A stretch of DNA of 64,000 bases from Lanius collurio. Taxonomy: Eukaryota; Chordata; Aves; Passeriformes; Laniidae. The translations under genes and the position numbers were made by a program. Positions 13,129-23,756 of this stretch are shown piece by piece. Under the pieces are notes generated by a model, which saw only the letters and a program-made list of their open reading frames with translations, was not told the origin of the DNA and did not search any database. The stretch is from assembly GCA_020086605.1 (NCBI GenBank), contig JACBWW010000017.1, positions 3,316,089-3,380,088 of the forward strand, given 5' to 3'. Every line of letters begins with the position of its first letter. Positions within the stretch are counted from its first letter, which is position 1.

Positions 13129-13460
13129 TCATAGAATCCTAGAATGGTTCAGGTTGAGGCCTTAAAAACCATCTTATTCCAACACCCTGCCATGGGCAGG
13201 TCACCTTCCACTAGACCAGGTTGCTCCAAGCCCCATCCAACCTGGCCTAGAACACTTCCAGGGATGGGGCAGCCACAGCTTCTCTGGGCAGCCCCTTCCA
13301 GTGTCTCACCACTCTGATAGTGAAAAATTTCTTCATAATATCCAAGCTAAACCTGTCCTCTTTCAGTTTAAAGCCATTCCCTCTTGGCCTATCACTACCT
13401 GCCCTTGTAAAAAGGTCCTCACCACATGAGCAGCATTTTCTTTCTAGTGTGACATCTGGC
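13129..13460 (-). mobile_element. CR1 LINE 3' fragment
   Basis: TCATAGAATCCTAGAATGG (3' tail in reverse), TGCCATGGGCAGGTCACC, CTAGACCAGGTTGCTCCAAGC, TCCAGGGATGGGGCAGCCAC, TTCTTCATAATATCCAAGC and AAAGCCATTCCCTCTTGGCC. About 330 bp. In reverse, the frame 13247-13462 reads the CR1 ORF2 C-terminal-like MKKFFTIRVVRHWKGLPREA, the decayed end of the reverse-transcriptase ORF. Confidence 0.96.
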
Positions 13461-15869
13461 ATGGATGATATTTAAATTTAATTTTTTCAAACATTTTTTA
13501 TGGCCTAACTTTGAGCATCAGCATGTTTGGAGGCAGGGAATGCAGAAGGTGTATGAGTGAGTGCTGCAGAATCCTGACCCTGCATGGGTAATATTTTATG
13601 GTGTTCATCTCCCACCAATTCTAACATGGAGTAACCAAAGGACGCACTTGCCTTTCTAGTATTTCAAATCTTTCTCACTACTTTGAGATTCATAAATCAG
13701 AATCATTGCTCTGTAGTGGCAGTTTTGTGCCAGGCAAATCTGGCTGATTCCAGGGAAGTGGTGCTGTCCCAAAATAAGCGGTGTTCTTTTAGGAGTGCTT
13801 TGGTTCTGGGAATGAACCAGCAGCTCCCATTCAGAGACATCTTTTACAGCAGCTGAGCCCAGTGACATGAAGAGCTGAACCCTGCAAGGTGATGTGAACC
13901 CTTTGCTGTTGCTGCTGCTGCTGCTAAGCCCTGGCCACTCGTTCCATCACTCAAAGTCAGCCATCTGCTGGGGGGAATATCTGGTGCATCCTGCGTTCAA
14001 TGAACTTCCCTTTCTCCTTAGGACTGTCCTCTGAAACACATAAAATACCCCGGAAATGGTGCCAGGCATTACTTGCCCACCCAGGTAGTATGGTTCATCA
14101 ATTATGCATTTAAAAAACACCAACACAAAACCTTCTATAATATTATAGGATTTTCACGACAAAGATGTTTGTTCTGCTTTCTGTTCAACTTGGCCCCAGG
14201 AGTGGGGAAGAGCCCAGAGCTGTTACTCACTGCCTGTGGCTCCTCCAAGAGGGAGCTCAGACCCACAGCCAGGCTTCCCTCCTCTTGACTTGAGATTTGC
14301 AATCAGAGCAATTCCACCGACTTCAGAGAGCTGCTTCTCATTTCCAAACATATGCTTAGCAATATAATCAGGCTTACAAATCTCCACTGACAGCAAAGCT
14401 GAGTGCCAGCTTCCCTCAACAAGTAATGCAAAACACTGCTGGGGGGGGGGGGTGAGCAGCCCAAGCCTGCTACCCAAAGCTCAACAAACCCCAAAATGAG
14501 CACAGTCACGGCCTCCTCCTTGGAAACCAACATTTTATGAGCAGGATTGGAAATCTATGGGTGCTTTGGTACTGTGAGAACATGACATATCTTCAGAAAG
14601 GTGGTCTCTGCTATTGTGGCATTGGCCTGCTGCCTGTGGGATAGAGATGGGCATAGGGCAGGAGGGGCTCTGCAAACAACCAAACCTGAGGGAGAAATAG
14701 TGTGGACTTCACCAGCAACCCTCAAAGCACAGCTCACAGGAGGTGAGGATTTCTCCCATCCACCTCTGAGCAGCCCATTTCAGCTCCAGGTGCCAGCAAA
14801 GGATGTCTCTGTGCTCATCCTCCCACACGAGAAGCAGATGCAGAAATAAATGCCTCACACTACCCAGCATCACAGTGCTCCAGACACATCTCTGATGCCA
14901 GAAATCATGGTGATTGTCAATAAACTGATTCATCTGCTGCCTGGCTGCTGCTGCAGCTGGAAGAAACTGTGCTCAAACTTTTGTCAAAGCTGCAGACACG
15001 CTGGGCAGAATTTAGCCCCGTGGCTCCACACTGGGCTTTACATGTGAGCAAAGTAGAGGTGAGGTTGGTAGAGACTGGGACCACTGGAAGGGTGTCTGGG
15101 ACACTCATGTGGTGATGGCAGATGTCACCAAGAGCCTACAAAAGATCAGGGCTCTTCTGGACCAGCAGCTGGAAGTTGAGTAGGGCTTCACATGGGACAC
15201 ACAGAGCCCAGGCTCAAACAGATGCCCATACCCAGATACCAGCATTTGCAGATCCAGTCTTCTGCCAGTTGTCCCCCTGCCTATGTTGCTCCTCAGAAGA
15301 CTGTTCTGACCATTTCTTACCTCTCTGACCATTTCTTCCTTTAAGCCTGGCCACCATTCCCAACCTTCCTGGTGGTGTAGTACAGCTCCAGAACGAGATG
15401 TGCCCATCTTATTCAACATTCATGAAAAAACCCCATGGAAATGGTAAATCATCTGTGTGGACCTTAGGAGCAATGGAGTGATTCTGCTCTGTGCAAAGGC
15501 TCAAGGAAAAATTCAAACCCTCCAGGACCATTCATGATGGGTGGACATCCATTCAGTCAAGGCTCACCAGGGTGGGTGCAGCACTAAATGCAGCACAGCA
15601 CACCACAAAATCCCTGCCTGAGCCCCCAGCAGGTGCCAGCTCTCTGGGCTGCTGATCTCTGTCTGTACTGGCACCATGCCCCCACCTGCATGAGGCCAAG
15701 CACATCAGCACCTCCAAAATGACCAGGACTGGCAGCACCAGGGTTGTGGCTGGGTGACTGGACATGCCACCACCTCTGTGGGGTACCCCACGGCCCCAGG
15801 CCCACCCAACCCTACTGTACATCCCTCTCTGTGTCCCTCTCTGCCCCTCTTCTCTGCTGAGGAAAATGG
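13461..15869. other. intergenic sequence, nothing recognised
   Basis: Only simple repeats stand out: (GCT)5 near 13907-13925 and an 11-base G run near 14443. ORFs are short and in competing frames. Confidence 0.55.
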
Positions 15870-15969
15870 AACTTGCCTTTTGTCTGGCAGGGGTCAGACA
15901 GAGCCGGTTTGTTCGATAAAGCTTTAACGCTTTGTGAACACGCAGAAAAGCTCAACCCGGGGCCCTTTG

Positions 15970-15983
15970 ACAATCTCCATTGT
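15970..15983. promoter_or_regulatory. SOXE-dimer-like inverted repeat ACAAT-CTCC-ATTGT
   Basis: Two ACAAT half-sites face each other across a 4-base spacer, inside a segment with CCCTTTGACA (TCF/LEF-like) directly to the left and TTTGTTCGATAAAG upstream. Paired inverted SOX half-sites with 3-5-base spacing are a known arrangement for SOX8/9/10 dimers. It sits immediately before a long A tract. Confidence 0.3.
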
Positions 15984-15991
15984 TTTGTGGG

Positions 15992-16058
15992 TAAAAAAAA
16001 AAAAAAAAAAAAAGGAAAAAAAAGGAAAGAAAGGAAAAAAAAAAATAAAAGAAAGGCT
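15992..16058. repeat. A-rich tract
   Basis: Twenty-one A residues, then GGAAAAAAAAGGAAAGAAAGG and more A runs. A-rich simple sequence. Confidence 0.95.
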
Positions 16059-16516
16059 GGTTTGATTTAAAACACCAAGTTCATGGCATTTCAAAGAGAA
16101 ATGATACACAGCGTATGGATTTGTGTGATACGGGGAGATAAAGCAAGGAATAAAATGCCAGGCAGGAGCATTACAAATGCTGCTCTCGGGGGTGAGCCTG
16201 GTATTTTGCCATCTGATTATTTTAAGTGGTTTCTGTCTCTGCAGCAAAATCTCTGGCATTAGCTTCACATCCCAACTCAGCGTTTGGGGCAAAGTCTGGG
16301 AAAGGGAAAGGTGTGAAAAAGATGAAAAAATAAGTGATACTTTTCCCTTATGTCTAACGTGCCTGGGAAATGGCACGTAGATGTGTGTACGGTCCACTTC
16401 AGCCACACTGGGGTTCATTGTCTGCAAAATTCATAAGCCATGTAATGCATCAGTTGCCAAGCAAAGCTGGGATATGGGAACCCTCCCTGCAGTTTGTCTA
16501 AGGACTAAAACAAAAT

Positions 16517-16535
16517 TAAAAAAAAAAAAAAAATA
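16517..16535. repeat. poly(A) tract
   Basis: Near-pure A run following AACAAAATTA; simple sequence. Confidence 0.9.
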
Positions 16536-16860
16536 AAAGTGGACTCCTGAAAGAATCATAGGAGCTGGCACGGAGGTCAGTTGATTGAATATTTCATTTA
16601 TTGAACGTGCAGTTGCCAAAATAAATAACTCAGGCAGGAAAGCAGTAGTCAGGAAATTGAATGTGGGGTGGTTTTTTTTGTCTCTGGCGAAGTTTCCCTT
16701 GAGTGATTTCCTTTGGAGGCTGCTGCTGCCCGCCGAGCGCATCCCTCTCCTCCGGCTCCACCGGCAGCGCAGGCACCGGCGGCGTGCTCCTCCCAGCCAG
16801 CCTCCAGCAGGAAAACAAAAATGTGTCGTTTCACTGTCCTTATAATGCACAGAGGAAATA

Positions 16861-16897
16861 GGATTAGGTCCAAATAGCAGCAAGGTAAGTAGGATTA
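16861..16897 (+). promoter_or_regulatory. paired OTX/bicoid-type GGATTA sites
   Basis: GGATTA occurs at 16861-16866 and, in the same orientation 31 bases on, at 16892-16897 (AGGATTAATGG). The motif is the K50 homeodomain core (OTX, PITX, GSC). OTX2 acts upstream of engrailed genes at the mid-hindbrain in vertebrates, so the pair is of interest if EN2 is the neighbour. Short motifs, low certainty. Confidence 0.25.
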
Positions 16898-17119
16898 ATG
16901 GCTGGTTTAAATAAACTCTGCCGTTCTTTACAAGGCTGCTGGATATTGTTTCCGCCTGGCTGTGCTGCGTGCGAGGCAGCGCGATGCTGTGCGCACGAGG
17001 TGCACGTGGAGATAAGGTTGGGGGGGGAAATTGGGATTTTAGACCACTTTGGGGAATGTTTTTTTCTTATTTTAATAAGAAATCTGACTTTTGCTGTTGT
17101 GAGATGATGAAACCCCCCG

Positions 17120-17216
17120 TGGGAGAGAGGGACGGAAGGATGGAAGGGTGAAGGGATGAAAGGATGGAGGGATGGGGACAAGGAGAGACGGAATGGTGGA
17201 GGGATGAAGGGATGCA
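17120..17216. repeat. GGATGAAGG-type simple repeat
   Basis: Degenerate tandem GGAAGGATGG, GAAGGGATGAAAGGATGG and GGAGGGATG units; the reverse strand gives (S/P/F/H)-rich spurious ORFs such as HPFIPSPFHPS. Confidence 0.88.
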
Positions 17217-17235
17217 GCCTTTGTGAATGCCTCTT

Positions 17236-17248
17236 GCCCCCTGGCGTC
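17236..17248 (-). promoter_or_regulatory. CTCF-like core motif
   Basis: The plus strand reads GCCCCCTGGCGTC, a one-mismatch match to the reverse complement of the CTCF core GCCACCAGGGGGC. It sits in the CpG-rich part of the block. Confidence 0.3.
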
Positions 17249-17799
17249 CCCTCGCTGCAAGGACAGCCGGGGCCGGGGATGCCGGGGAGAGCGGGGAGGG
17301 GACCGGAGAGACCGGGGAGGGGGCCAGGGACGCGGGGGAGGTCGCCAGCGGCCGTCTCTGTCTCTCGTCGCCTCTTTCCCCAAAACCCCAACCAACAAAC
17401 CCAGCCAAAGCGACACAAGCGACACCCCCGGGTAAAACTTGTTTCTCCCTCCCCAAAACACCTTCTAAAAACAAAGAAGATCCTGCCCAGTCCCTCAAAG
17501 GCAGTTTGAAGGGCAGGAATGGGGCGCGGGGGGGAAGGAAAGTGCAATAAATGTAGAGTTGGTTGCTAGGAAGGGAATGCGGTGGCTTTTTTGGCATTTC
17601 TATCATCTTTTGCATAGTCTCAGTTTCAGCTGGCAGACCAGGAGCTATGTGGTTGCCTCCATTAAATCTGTTTCTCATTGCAGGCTGACAAGATTTTAAG
17701 AAAGGTTCCTAATGACCGATACAGGTTGGCATCGCAGCCGAGTTTTGTAATTAAACGTTACTGAGCAGCGGCAGTAGCTGGGGATAAATGTCAAGGCGC

Positions 17800-17800
17800 C

Positions 17801-17831
<31 letters not shown>

Positions 17832-17833
17832 CT
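17800..17833. repeat. poly(T) tract
   Basis: Two T runs separated by single C residues, about 33 bases; simple sequence. Confidence 0.95.
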
Positions 17834-18416
17834 TCGCGATTTTCGGAGGAGAGTCTGGATATGTCACACGGAAATTGCAACTGCCAAAATAATGTACCAG
17901 GAGCACATCAATAAAAATAACTTTCACATACTTCCCCAGTGAGCCAAGGAAATGACACTTAGCGGCTGTCGATGCTGAGGATCTCCCCAATCCCCCAAAA
18001 AGCTGCAATTACCAGCGGCCCCGGCAAATGCCCCGTCCCGCTGCGGCAGGACCCGGGGCGCTCGATGCAGCCTGCACTCGTTAAGTTGAATTTTACCGAG
18101 AAATGGTGCTCGGTTGGCAAATTGGCGGTAGGGAAATAGATGAGGGAAGAGGAGAAGGATAAATGTGAGAGTTTTCATGTGCAGGGGGAGAAACGTCAGG
18201 GCGCGAGAGCTGTGATGACAGGGAAATGCGGGCACTGCAATGGGATGCTCGGGAGGGTGCTCAGGTGGGGGTGCCCAGGCGGTCCCGGGTGCCAATCCCT
18301 TCCCCGCTGACCCAAACCGTGCTCGGCCGAAGTGGGATCAAACCCAGTTAGAAAACTTGGCTGATGTTTATCTTCCTGTCTCTATTTTGACTTTCTTTTT
18401 CTTTTTGATTTTTCCC

Positions 18417-18805
18417 NNNNNNNNNNNNNNNNNNNNNNNNNNNNNNNNNNNNNNNNNNNNNNNNNNNNNNNNNNNNNNNNNNNNNNNNNNNNNNNNNNNN
18501 NNNNNNNNNNNNNNNNNNNNNNNNNNNNNNNNNNNNNNNNNNNNNNNNNNNNNNNNNNNNNNNNNNNNNNNNNNNNNNNNNNNNNNNNNNNNNNNNNNNN
18601 NNNNNNNNNNNNNNNNNNNNNNNNNNNNNNNNNNNNNNNNNNNNNNNNNNNNNNNNNNNNNNNNNNNNNNNNNNNNNNNNNNNNNNNNNNNNNNNNNNNN
18701 NNNNNNNNNNNNNNNNNNNNNNNNNNNNNNNNNNNNNNNNNNNNNNNNNNNNNNNNNNNNNNNNNNNNNNNNNNNNNNNNNNNNNNNNNNNNNNNNNNNN
18801 NNNNN
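18417..18805. other. assembly gap (389 N)
   Basis: A run of N in the middle of the GC-rich block, with pyrimidine-rich sequence on the left and CpG-rich sequence on the right. ORFs spanning it are artefacts. Confidence 0.99.
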
Positions 18806-18995
18806 TGCAGGGACCGGGGCTCACCGCCCGCCCCGTCCATGCGGAGCCGGGCAGCCGGGCCCAGCGGCGGCACAGCTCTGCCCTGGGGCACACACGCTCT
18901 TCCTCCCCTTCCTCCTCCTCCTCCTGTCCTCGGGATCCCCAGCCCGGGGCCCCGCAGCTCCTCAGCCCTCGGTGGCGGCCGGCTGGGTCAGGTCC
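18806..18995 (-). promoter_or_regulatory. CpG island edge with splice-donor-like site on minus strand
   Basis: The sequence right of the gap is very GC/CpG-rich. On the minus strand it contains GGGCG|GTGAGC (GTGAGC = 18819-18824), a good donor consensus preceded by GC-rich, ATG-containing sequence. This would fit a first exon of a minus-strand transcript whose body lies in or beyond the gap. No protein motif was recognised. Confidence 0.2.
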
Positions 18996-19258
18996 TGCCG
19001 TGGGGAGAGAAACCACTCTGAATTCCCATCCCCGGCACTCTGCTGTGACATCCAAAATGTGCTGTGACATCCCATCACTTAATTTTTTTCTAATTTTCCT
19101 TCTAGGTGTATAATTTCTTCATGGAGAAGGCTTTTTGCCTCTTTTTATTTAAATTTTGTTTTTGGATGAGGAAAGCTTCATCTGAGAACACATCCCTCTT
19201 TTTGTCTTGCTTATTAGATATAATTTAACATAAAACGCCTGTTATAATTACTGATTAT

Positions 19259-19274
19259 ACAAGGGATCCCTTGT
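19259..19274. promoter_or_regulatory. perfect 16-bp palindrome ACAAGGGATCCCTTGT
   Basis: Each half carries ACAAGG/CCTTGT, resembling a SOX/TCF half-site. It lies in an AT-rich stretch with TTATAATTAC and AATTAATTTC strings, consistent with a conserved non-coding element. Confidence 0.35.
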
Positions 19275-20437
19275 TTTTGCAAGCTACTAACAGGATCAGC
19301 TAACAAGTGCTAGATTTCAAATTAACCATAAACATTACGCTGGAATTAATTTCATTGCACTGGAGAGGAGGGAAGGTGTGGATTTGGGGATGAGAGCATG
19401 GAATGGTTCTGGGAGCCTTGTGCCCAGAATCCCTTTCCTCTCGCCCAAGCTGTCCACACTGGGCAGTAGCACTGTCCCTGTAAAGCCCATGAAGGCATTA
19501 TTTTAATTATAAAAAATTATAAAAAAAGATACAAAAATGGAAAAAATCCCTTCTAAAGTGTTGTCTTGGGAAGGTTGGATTTGCCCTGATCCATCCTGAG
19601 GCAGAGCAGTGGTTCAGCCTCCTGCCCATTGCCTTCTCCCTGCCACAGGAAATGGAAGGCGATAAAAAAATCTATTACAGATGAGTTAATTAATGGTAAT
19701 TGGAAAAGGGACCTCCCCTACGTAAAATAGTCTTTTGCCACAAAAGAGCACTTAAAAATAATCTGAGGGAAAAAAAAAAACAACGCACAACTCCATAATG
19801 AAGCTTTGGAGTAAAAGACCTCATGTTTTCATTGCCGAGGAGAGCAGGGAGGAGGGAAGTTCCCCAGCCCCAGCCCCAGCCCCAGTCTCGCTCCTGCCAA
19901 ACCAAACCCCTGTGAGGGAGCTGCTCTCCTCACATGCTGCTTGTGTGAAGCCTCATGGTCTGCCACGAACTCTGCCTGCCCGACCACCCCTGGCTGCAGC
20001 CCCGGCTTCCATCCCCCTGGAAAACAGCTTTCTCTGGGAAAGGGGGACCTGGAGGGGCTCAGCCCTGAGTACAGGCTCCTGGGGATGCTGCTTCAGGGTA
20101 GGGGTCTCTCTATTTCCTGCCAGAGCCGCTGCTTCTCTCTGCCTTCCATCCTTCCACCAGAGCTTCAACTCCTCAGGCCTGGCGGAAAGTAAATCCTTTT
20201 AATGAGTCAAATAATTTTGGACACAAGAAATTTTCCCCCCTCTCCTTTGTAATTAGAGCTGGCCGTGTGTCTAAAATGATCTGCTTTCCAGAGGGAAACA
20301 ATAATTGAATTGTTGGGTGTCTCCCGAGCTTTGCAGGGCTCCGGGAAGGCTGCAAGGGAAGCTGAGCCATTCTCTTGTTAGTGCCTGCAATGAGAGCGAG
20401 ACACCCTAGAATTCAATTACGCGGCTCCTCCAGGAAC

Positions 20438-20453
20438 CGTTATAATTATAACG
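20438..20453. promoter_or_regulatory. perfect 16-bp palindrome CGTTATAATTATAACG
   Basis: A symmetrical site with a central TAATTA homeodomain core flanked by TTATAA halves. CAATTACGCG lies just upstream and TTATGCTTTAGG just downstream. The arrangement suggests dimeric homeodomain binding. Confidence 0.35.
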
Positions 20454-20500
20454 TCAAGTTGTTTTTTAAAATTTCATAATTATGCTTTAGGATCCTTGCA

Positions 20501-23070
20501 TGGATGTTTGGGAATGCGCCTGCCCAGCCCCAGCCCCCCCCACGCCCCCTCCTTTGCTTCAGCCTCTTCCCTGTCCGTGCCTCAGTGGCATTCCTCTCCC
20601 TGCACCCAAGGGTGCCTGGGGTGCTGTCCCTCTTCATCCCCCACCCTGGCACCCACTGAGCCGCCTCAGCTCCGTGTCACTGGACAGCCCTCCGAGTGCC
20701 AGGCCACAGTGCCGTGCCCCACGCTGCCAGTGGGCTGGTGGCACATCCCTGTGTCAGGTCTCCTGCCTGCAAAATTGATTCCCACACACAGCTGTTCCAG
20801 AGGAACATCAGGAGGATGCAGACTGGAATAACCAGTTCCAGGAAGTTTTGTGTCCAGCTAGTTAAGAGGCAGGTGTCAAAGGTCCTTCCTTCAGTGGCAC
20901 CAGAGGGGTGGGTGGGGTTTGAGGCATGCCAGCTGCTGCTGGGGAACTTAGGAGTGGGGTGCCACATGAGTTCTGCCTGTGCTCAGGTTGGCATTTCACC
21001 CACACCAGTGCAAAAGTAAAATATCGAAAAACTCTCCCATCCCTTTTGCAGGTGGAAATTAAAAGCTCAGAAGGGCTTCACATGCCACTGGCAATGCCTC
21101 ACAAGCTTGGGCTGGGAGCAGTGTTGTGTTTGGAGGGTGGTTAAATTGCTTTTAAGCTCTGTTTGGAAGAGTGGATCAGACTTTTACAGTCCTGCTGAAA
21201 TGAGAGTTGTGACCCTGTCCTGCTGCAGAGTCCTGCTTCAGTGCTGCCTCTCTCCCCTGCCCTCACCATGCCCCTGTTACAGACCCACTGTGTCCTGCTG
21301 GACACGTGCCCTGGGAAGTTGCTGCCCAGGACTCATTTGTGCAGAAACCAGCCCTGGGCTGCCAGGTACTCTGCTGGGTGGAGATCTGGCTGTACAGTGC
21401 TGTTTGAGGTGTTAAGTGGAGGAGATTTTTCTCCAAGACAAGAGATGGACAAAATGCAGAATGGCAGAAGACCAAGAAGACCAAATGGAGGGAAGGTGGA
21501 AGAATCATGAGCTGCTTTTGCAAGGAAATGGTGAGCAGAAAAGCTAAGCCCAGTCAGACTCAGGGCACAGGTATTGCAGCACAAGCTGTTTTCCATGTAT
21601 ATGCTAAAATCCCAGCGTCCTGTATCAGAGAGATCCATGGTATCCTGGTTTGGTTCTCCTTACCAAAGCTGAAAGAGGCCCAGGAACGTTCCAGAGTTTC
21701 ATCCAGCCCAGTTTCTAGGGTCAAATCATGAGAAGGGACTGGCTCAGACTGTGGTGAGGGCTCTTTTTGCAGAGCTCCTTGCCATGCAGGACAAGGTAGC
21801 CCCAGGGGCTTGCACAGAGGACTCTGCTGTGTGTTGGCCACGTCTTTTTTCTGCAGAGGAAGAAACTTGGCTGTCTCTTTAGCTCCCTGTATCCAGCAAA
21901 GGGTTGCAAGGCACAGCAGGAACAGGCAGCAGAAGGCCTGGTGTTCTCCCCTCCTACCCCACAGCCATAGTCATGACAGCCTCAGGCAGAGCTGGCTTAT
22001 CAAATGAGTCCTGGTAACCACGCAGCAGCACTGAGACACTGAGAGGTGCCACCAGAATAACCTTATTTTGATTTTGTCTCGCACCTGGCTGCTCAAAACA
22101 GCTTCTGAGCTTGGACCCAGGTCCTGAGGAGGCTGGTACATACCACTGCCTTTGTGGACCAGCACTGCTCTCTGGCCAAAGAGCAGAAGATGAAGAGGTT
22201 GTTTTGATATTTGCAGGTCGGGGCCCCTGTAACAGTTGTGGCATTGGGACAGGAGAGCAGAGAGGAATACACAATGACTGTGCTGATTTCAGACTGGGAA
22301 TAGATTTGCTTTTCATTCTCTCAGACAAGCAATTAGAGCTGTCTCCCCAAGCAGTTCCCACACAGCAAGGAGTTCCAAAATATGAAAATTCTTCCCTTTC
22401 ATATTATTTTCCAGATGTTCAGTCTTCGCTTCCCTTTATTAATGCTTCTTTTGCCAGGGTGATTCATTTAACAATTAGCTTAGGCATAGGGTGTAGCAGC
22501 TGTTACAGATATTACCTGTGCCTCTAAGGCAAAGCTTCTTACTGTTGTTTTTTATCCATCTCTCCTTTCCTTCTAGGCCTTTAATAACCTGTAAGAATAT
22601 CTTTAAATTAGTGGGATGCTCTGATTCCTCAACCAGGTCAACAGATGGCTCACTTGGACCTGCCTTCAATTAAGCAGGTGGAACATGCCCAAGAAGCAGG
22701 CAGACAAATGCAGCTGTTCTTTCCCCAAATCCCACTGCAGATCTGATGGGAAAGACTTATTCACCAGCTCCTGTGTGAGGCTACTGGTTCTATCAACCTC
22801 ATAAGTTTGCATTCAGAATTTCATCACCTGGATGCACCTTCCAGGAGAATGGTCCTTCCCATGACAGTGAGTTGTAGGTGTGATGATGCTGAGGTAACAG
22901 TGCATTGCTGGCTTCATGGTCTACTTCCAACATTTGATTGTTGGAAAAAACCCCAAACTCCTGGCTTTTCTTATCTTAAGCACTGATGGATGTCTTTGGT
23001 TCACACATTAGTGGACATTGAAGGTGGGGTTCAAACCTTGAGCCTCTTGCTGCTTTGGTTTGGGATTAAA
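20501..23070. other. intergenic sequence, nothing recognised
   Basis: Moderately GC-rich with multiple overlapping ORFs under 140 codons, none with recognised motifs or convincing splice context. Confidence 0.5.
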
Positions 23071-23304
23071 CAGCCTCAAGTTGTGCTAGGGGAAGTTTGG
23101 ATATTAGGAAAAATTTCTTCTCCTTAAGGGTTGTCAAGTACTGGAACAGGCTGCTCAGGGCAGTGGTGGAGTCACCATCCCTGGAGGTCTTTAAGAGATG
23201 TGTAGATGTGGCACTTAGGGACAGGATTTCAGTGATGGATTTGGCAGTGCTGGGTTACCAGTGGGACTCAATGACCTTAAATTCTTTCCCAGTATAAGTG
23301 ATTC
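23071..23304 (+). mobile_element. CR1 LINE 3' fragment, main part (split by an LTR)
   Basis: AGCCTCAAGTTGTGCTAGGGG, GGATATTAGGAAAAATTTCTTC, AGGCTGCTCAGGGCAGTGG, CCTGGAGGTCTTTAAGAG and GGACTCAATGACCTTAA identify a CR1 of the 'GGAGTCACCATCCCTGGAGG' type. The frame at 23097-23297 reads the expected ORF2 tail, [20 protein letters not shown]. The element is interrupted after GTGATTC; the rest of its tail is at 23741-23756. Confidence 0.95.
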
Positions 23305-23740
23305 TGATGCCTTAGGTTTTAGCTTTTATATTTTTCAGATCCTGTACTGCTTAGTATGTAACTCTGAAACTTCATACAGCCTGTTAGCTACTGTTCTCTC
23401 ATTTTGGTTAAACATAACAAATCCTCTCTGGGCCTGAACTCAAGGACACTTTGCTGTCCCAGGCCTTGAAATATGTAAATTGAGCCTCTGGACAGGGGGA
23501 GCCAATTTGGGGTAATTACATCATTATCTGAAATTATAATCGGAGAATGAACCCTGATACGCAAATGGACCAAACTTTTAAAAGTGTGAAAAACCTGTGA
23601 CCTGGGGTCCACCTTGAGTGGAACCCCTCGAGGCTTTTGACTCCCAAGGTGTACCTCTGAAGCCCCTTCAAATAAATACTCACTTCAATTCTCTTAATCT
23701 TGTGTCGCCTCTGTTTTCAGGTAGCTACTTCAAGGTATCA
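23305..23740 (+). mobile_element. solo LTR of an endogenous retrovirus, nested in a CR1 tail
   Basis: A 436-bp insertion begins TG (TGATGCCTTAGG) and ends CA (GGTATCA), and is flanked on both sides by ATTC, a 4-bp target duplication. AATAAA at 23671-23676 lies about 65 bases from the 3' end, as in LTRs, followed by a U5-like stretch (TCTTGTGTCGCCTCTG). No internal retroviral sequence is attached, so it is a recombined solo LTR. The family is not certain: 4-bp duplications fit class I elements, while many avian LTRs of other classes give 5 or 6. Part of a duplication could be masked by the CR1 tail repeat. Confidence 0.8.
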
Positions 23741-23756
23741 ATTCTATGATTCTGAG
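23741..23756 (+). mobile_element. CR1 tail remnant displaced by the LTR
   Basis: ATTCTATGATTCTGAG carries the CR1 8-bp tail repeat. Deleting the LTR and one ATTC gives GTGATTCTATGATTCTG, the normal CR1 terminus, so this belongs to the CR1 at 23071-23304. Confidence 0.88.

Larger units (their letters stand above)
15870..20500. promoter_or_regulatory. GC/CpG-rich, motif-dense non-coding block (putative cis-regulatory island)
   Basis: In contrast to its flanks, this block has CpG-rich stretches (16720-16800, 17230-17360, 18000-18330, 18806-18990) alternating with AT-rich stretches full of homeodomain, SOX and OTX-type strings, and contains no recognised mobile element. Open frames within it (for example 16864-17547 -, 17067-17678 -) are low-complexity proline/serine-rich products of GC skew. 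I found no engrailed homeodomain or other coding motif. In amniotes EN2 is the neighbour on the 3' side of INSIG1, so regulatory function for EN2 or an unannotated transcript is possible. This is inference from composition and motifs. Confidence 0.4.

Noticed and set aside
16864..17678. Minus-strand ORFs of 203-227 codons in GC-rich DNA
   Set aside because: Proline/serine/histidine-rich products of a GGATGAAGG simple repeat and GC skew, overlapping in all three frames; no motif or splice context.
18240..19070. Long ORFs on both strands spanning the N run
   Set aside because: They exist only because N codons are not stops; the readable ends share no motif with known proteins.
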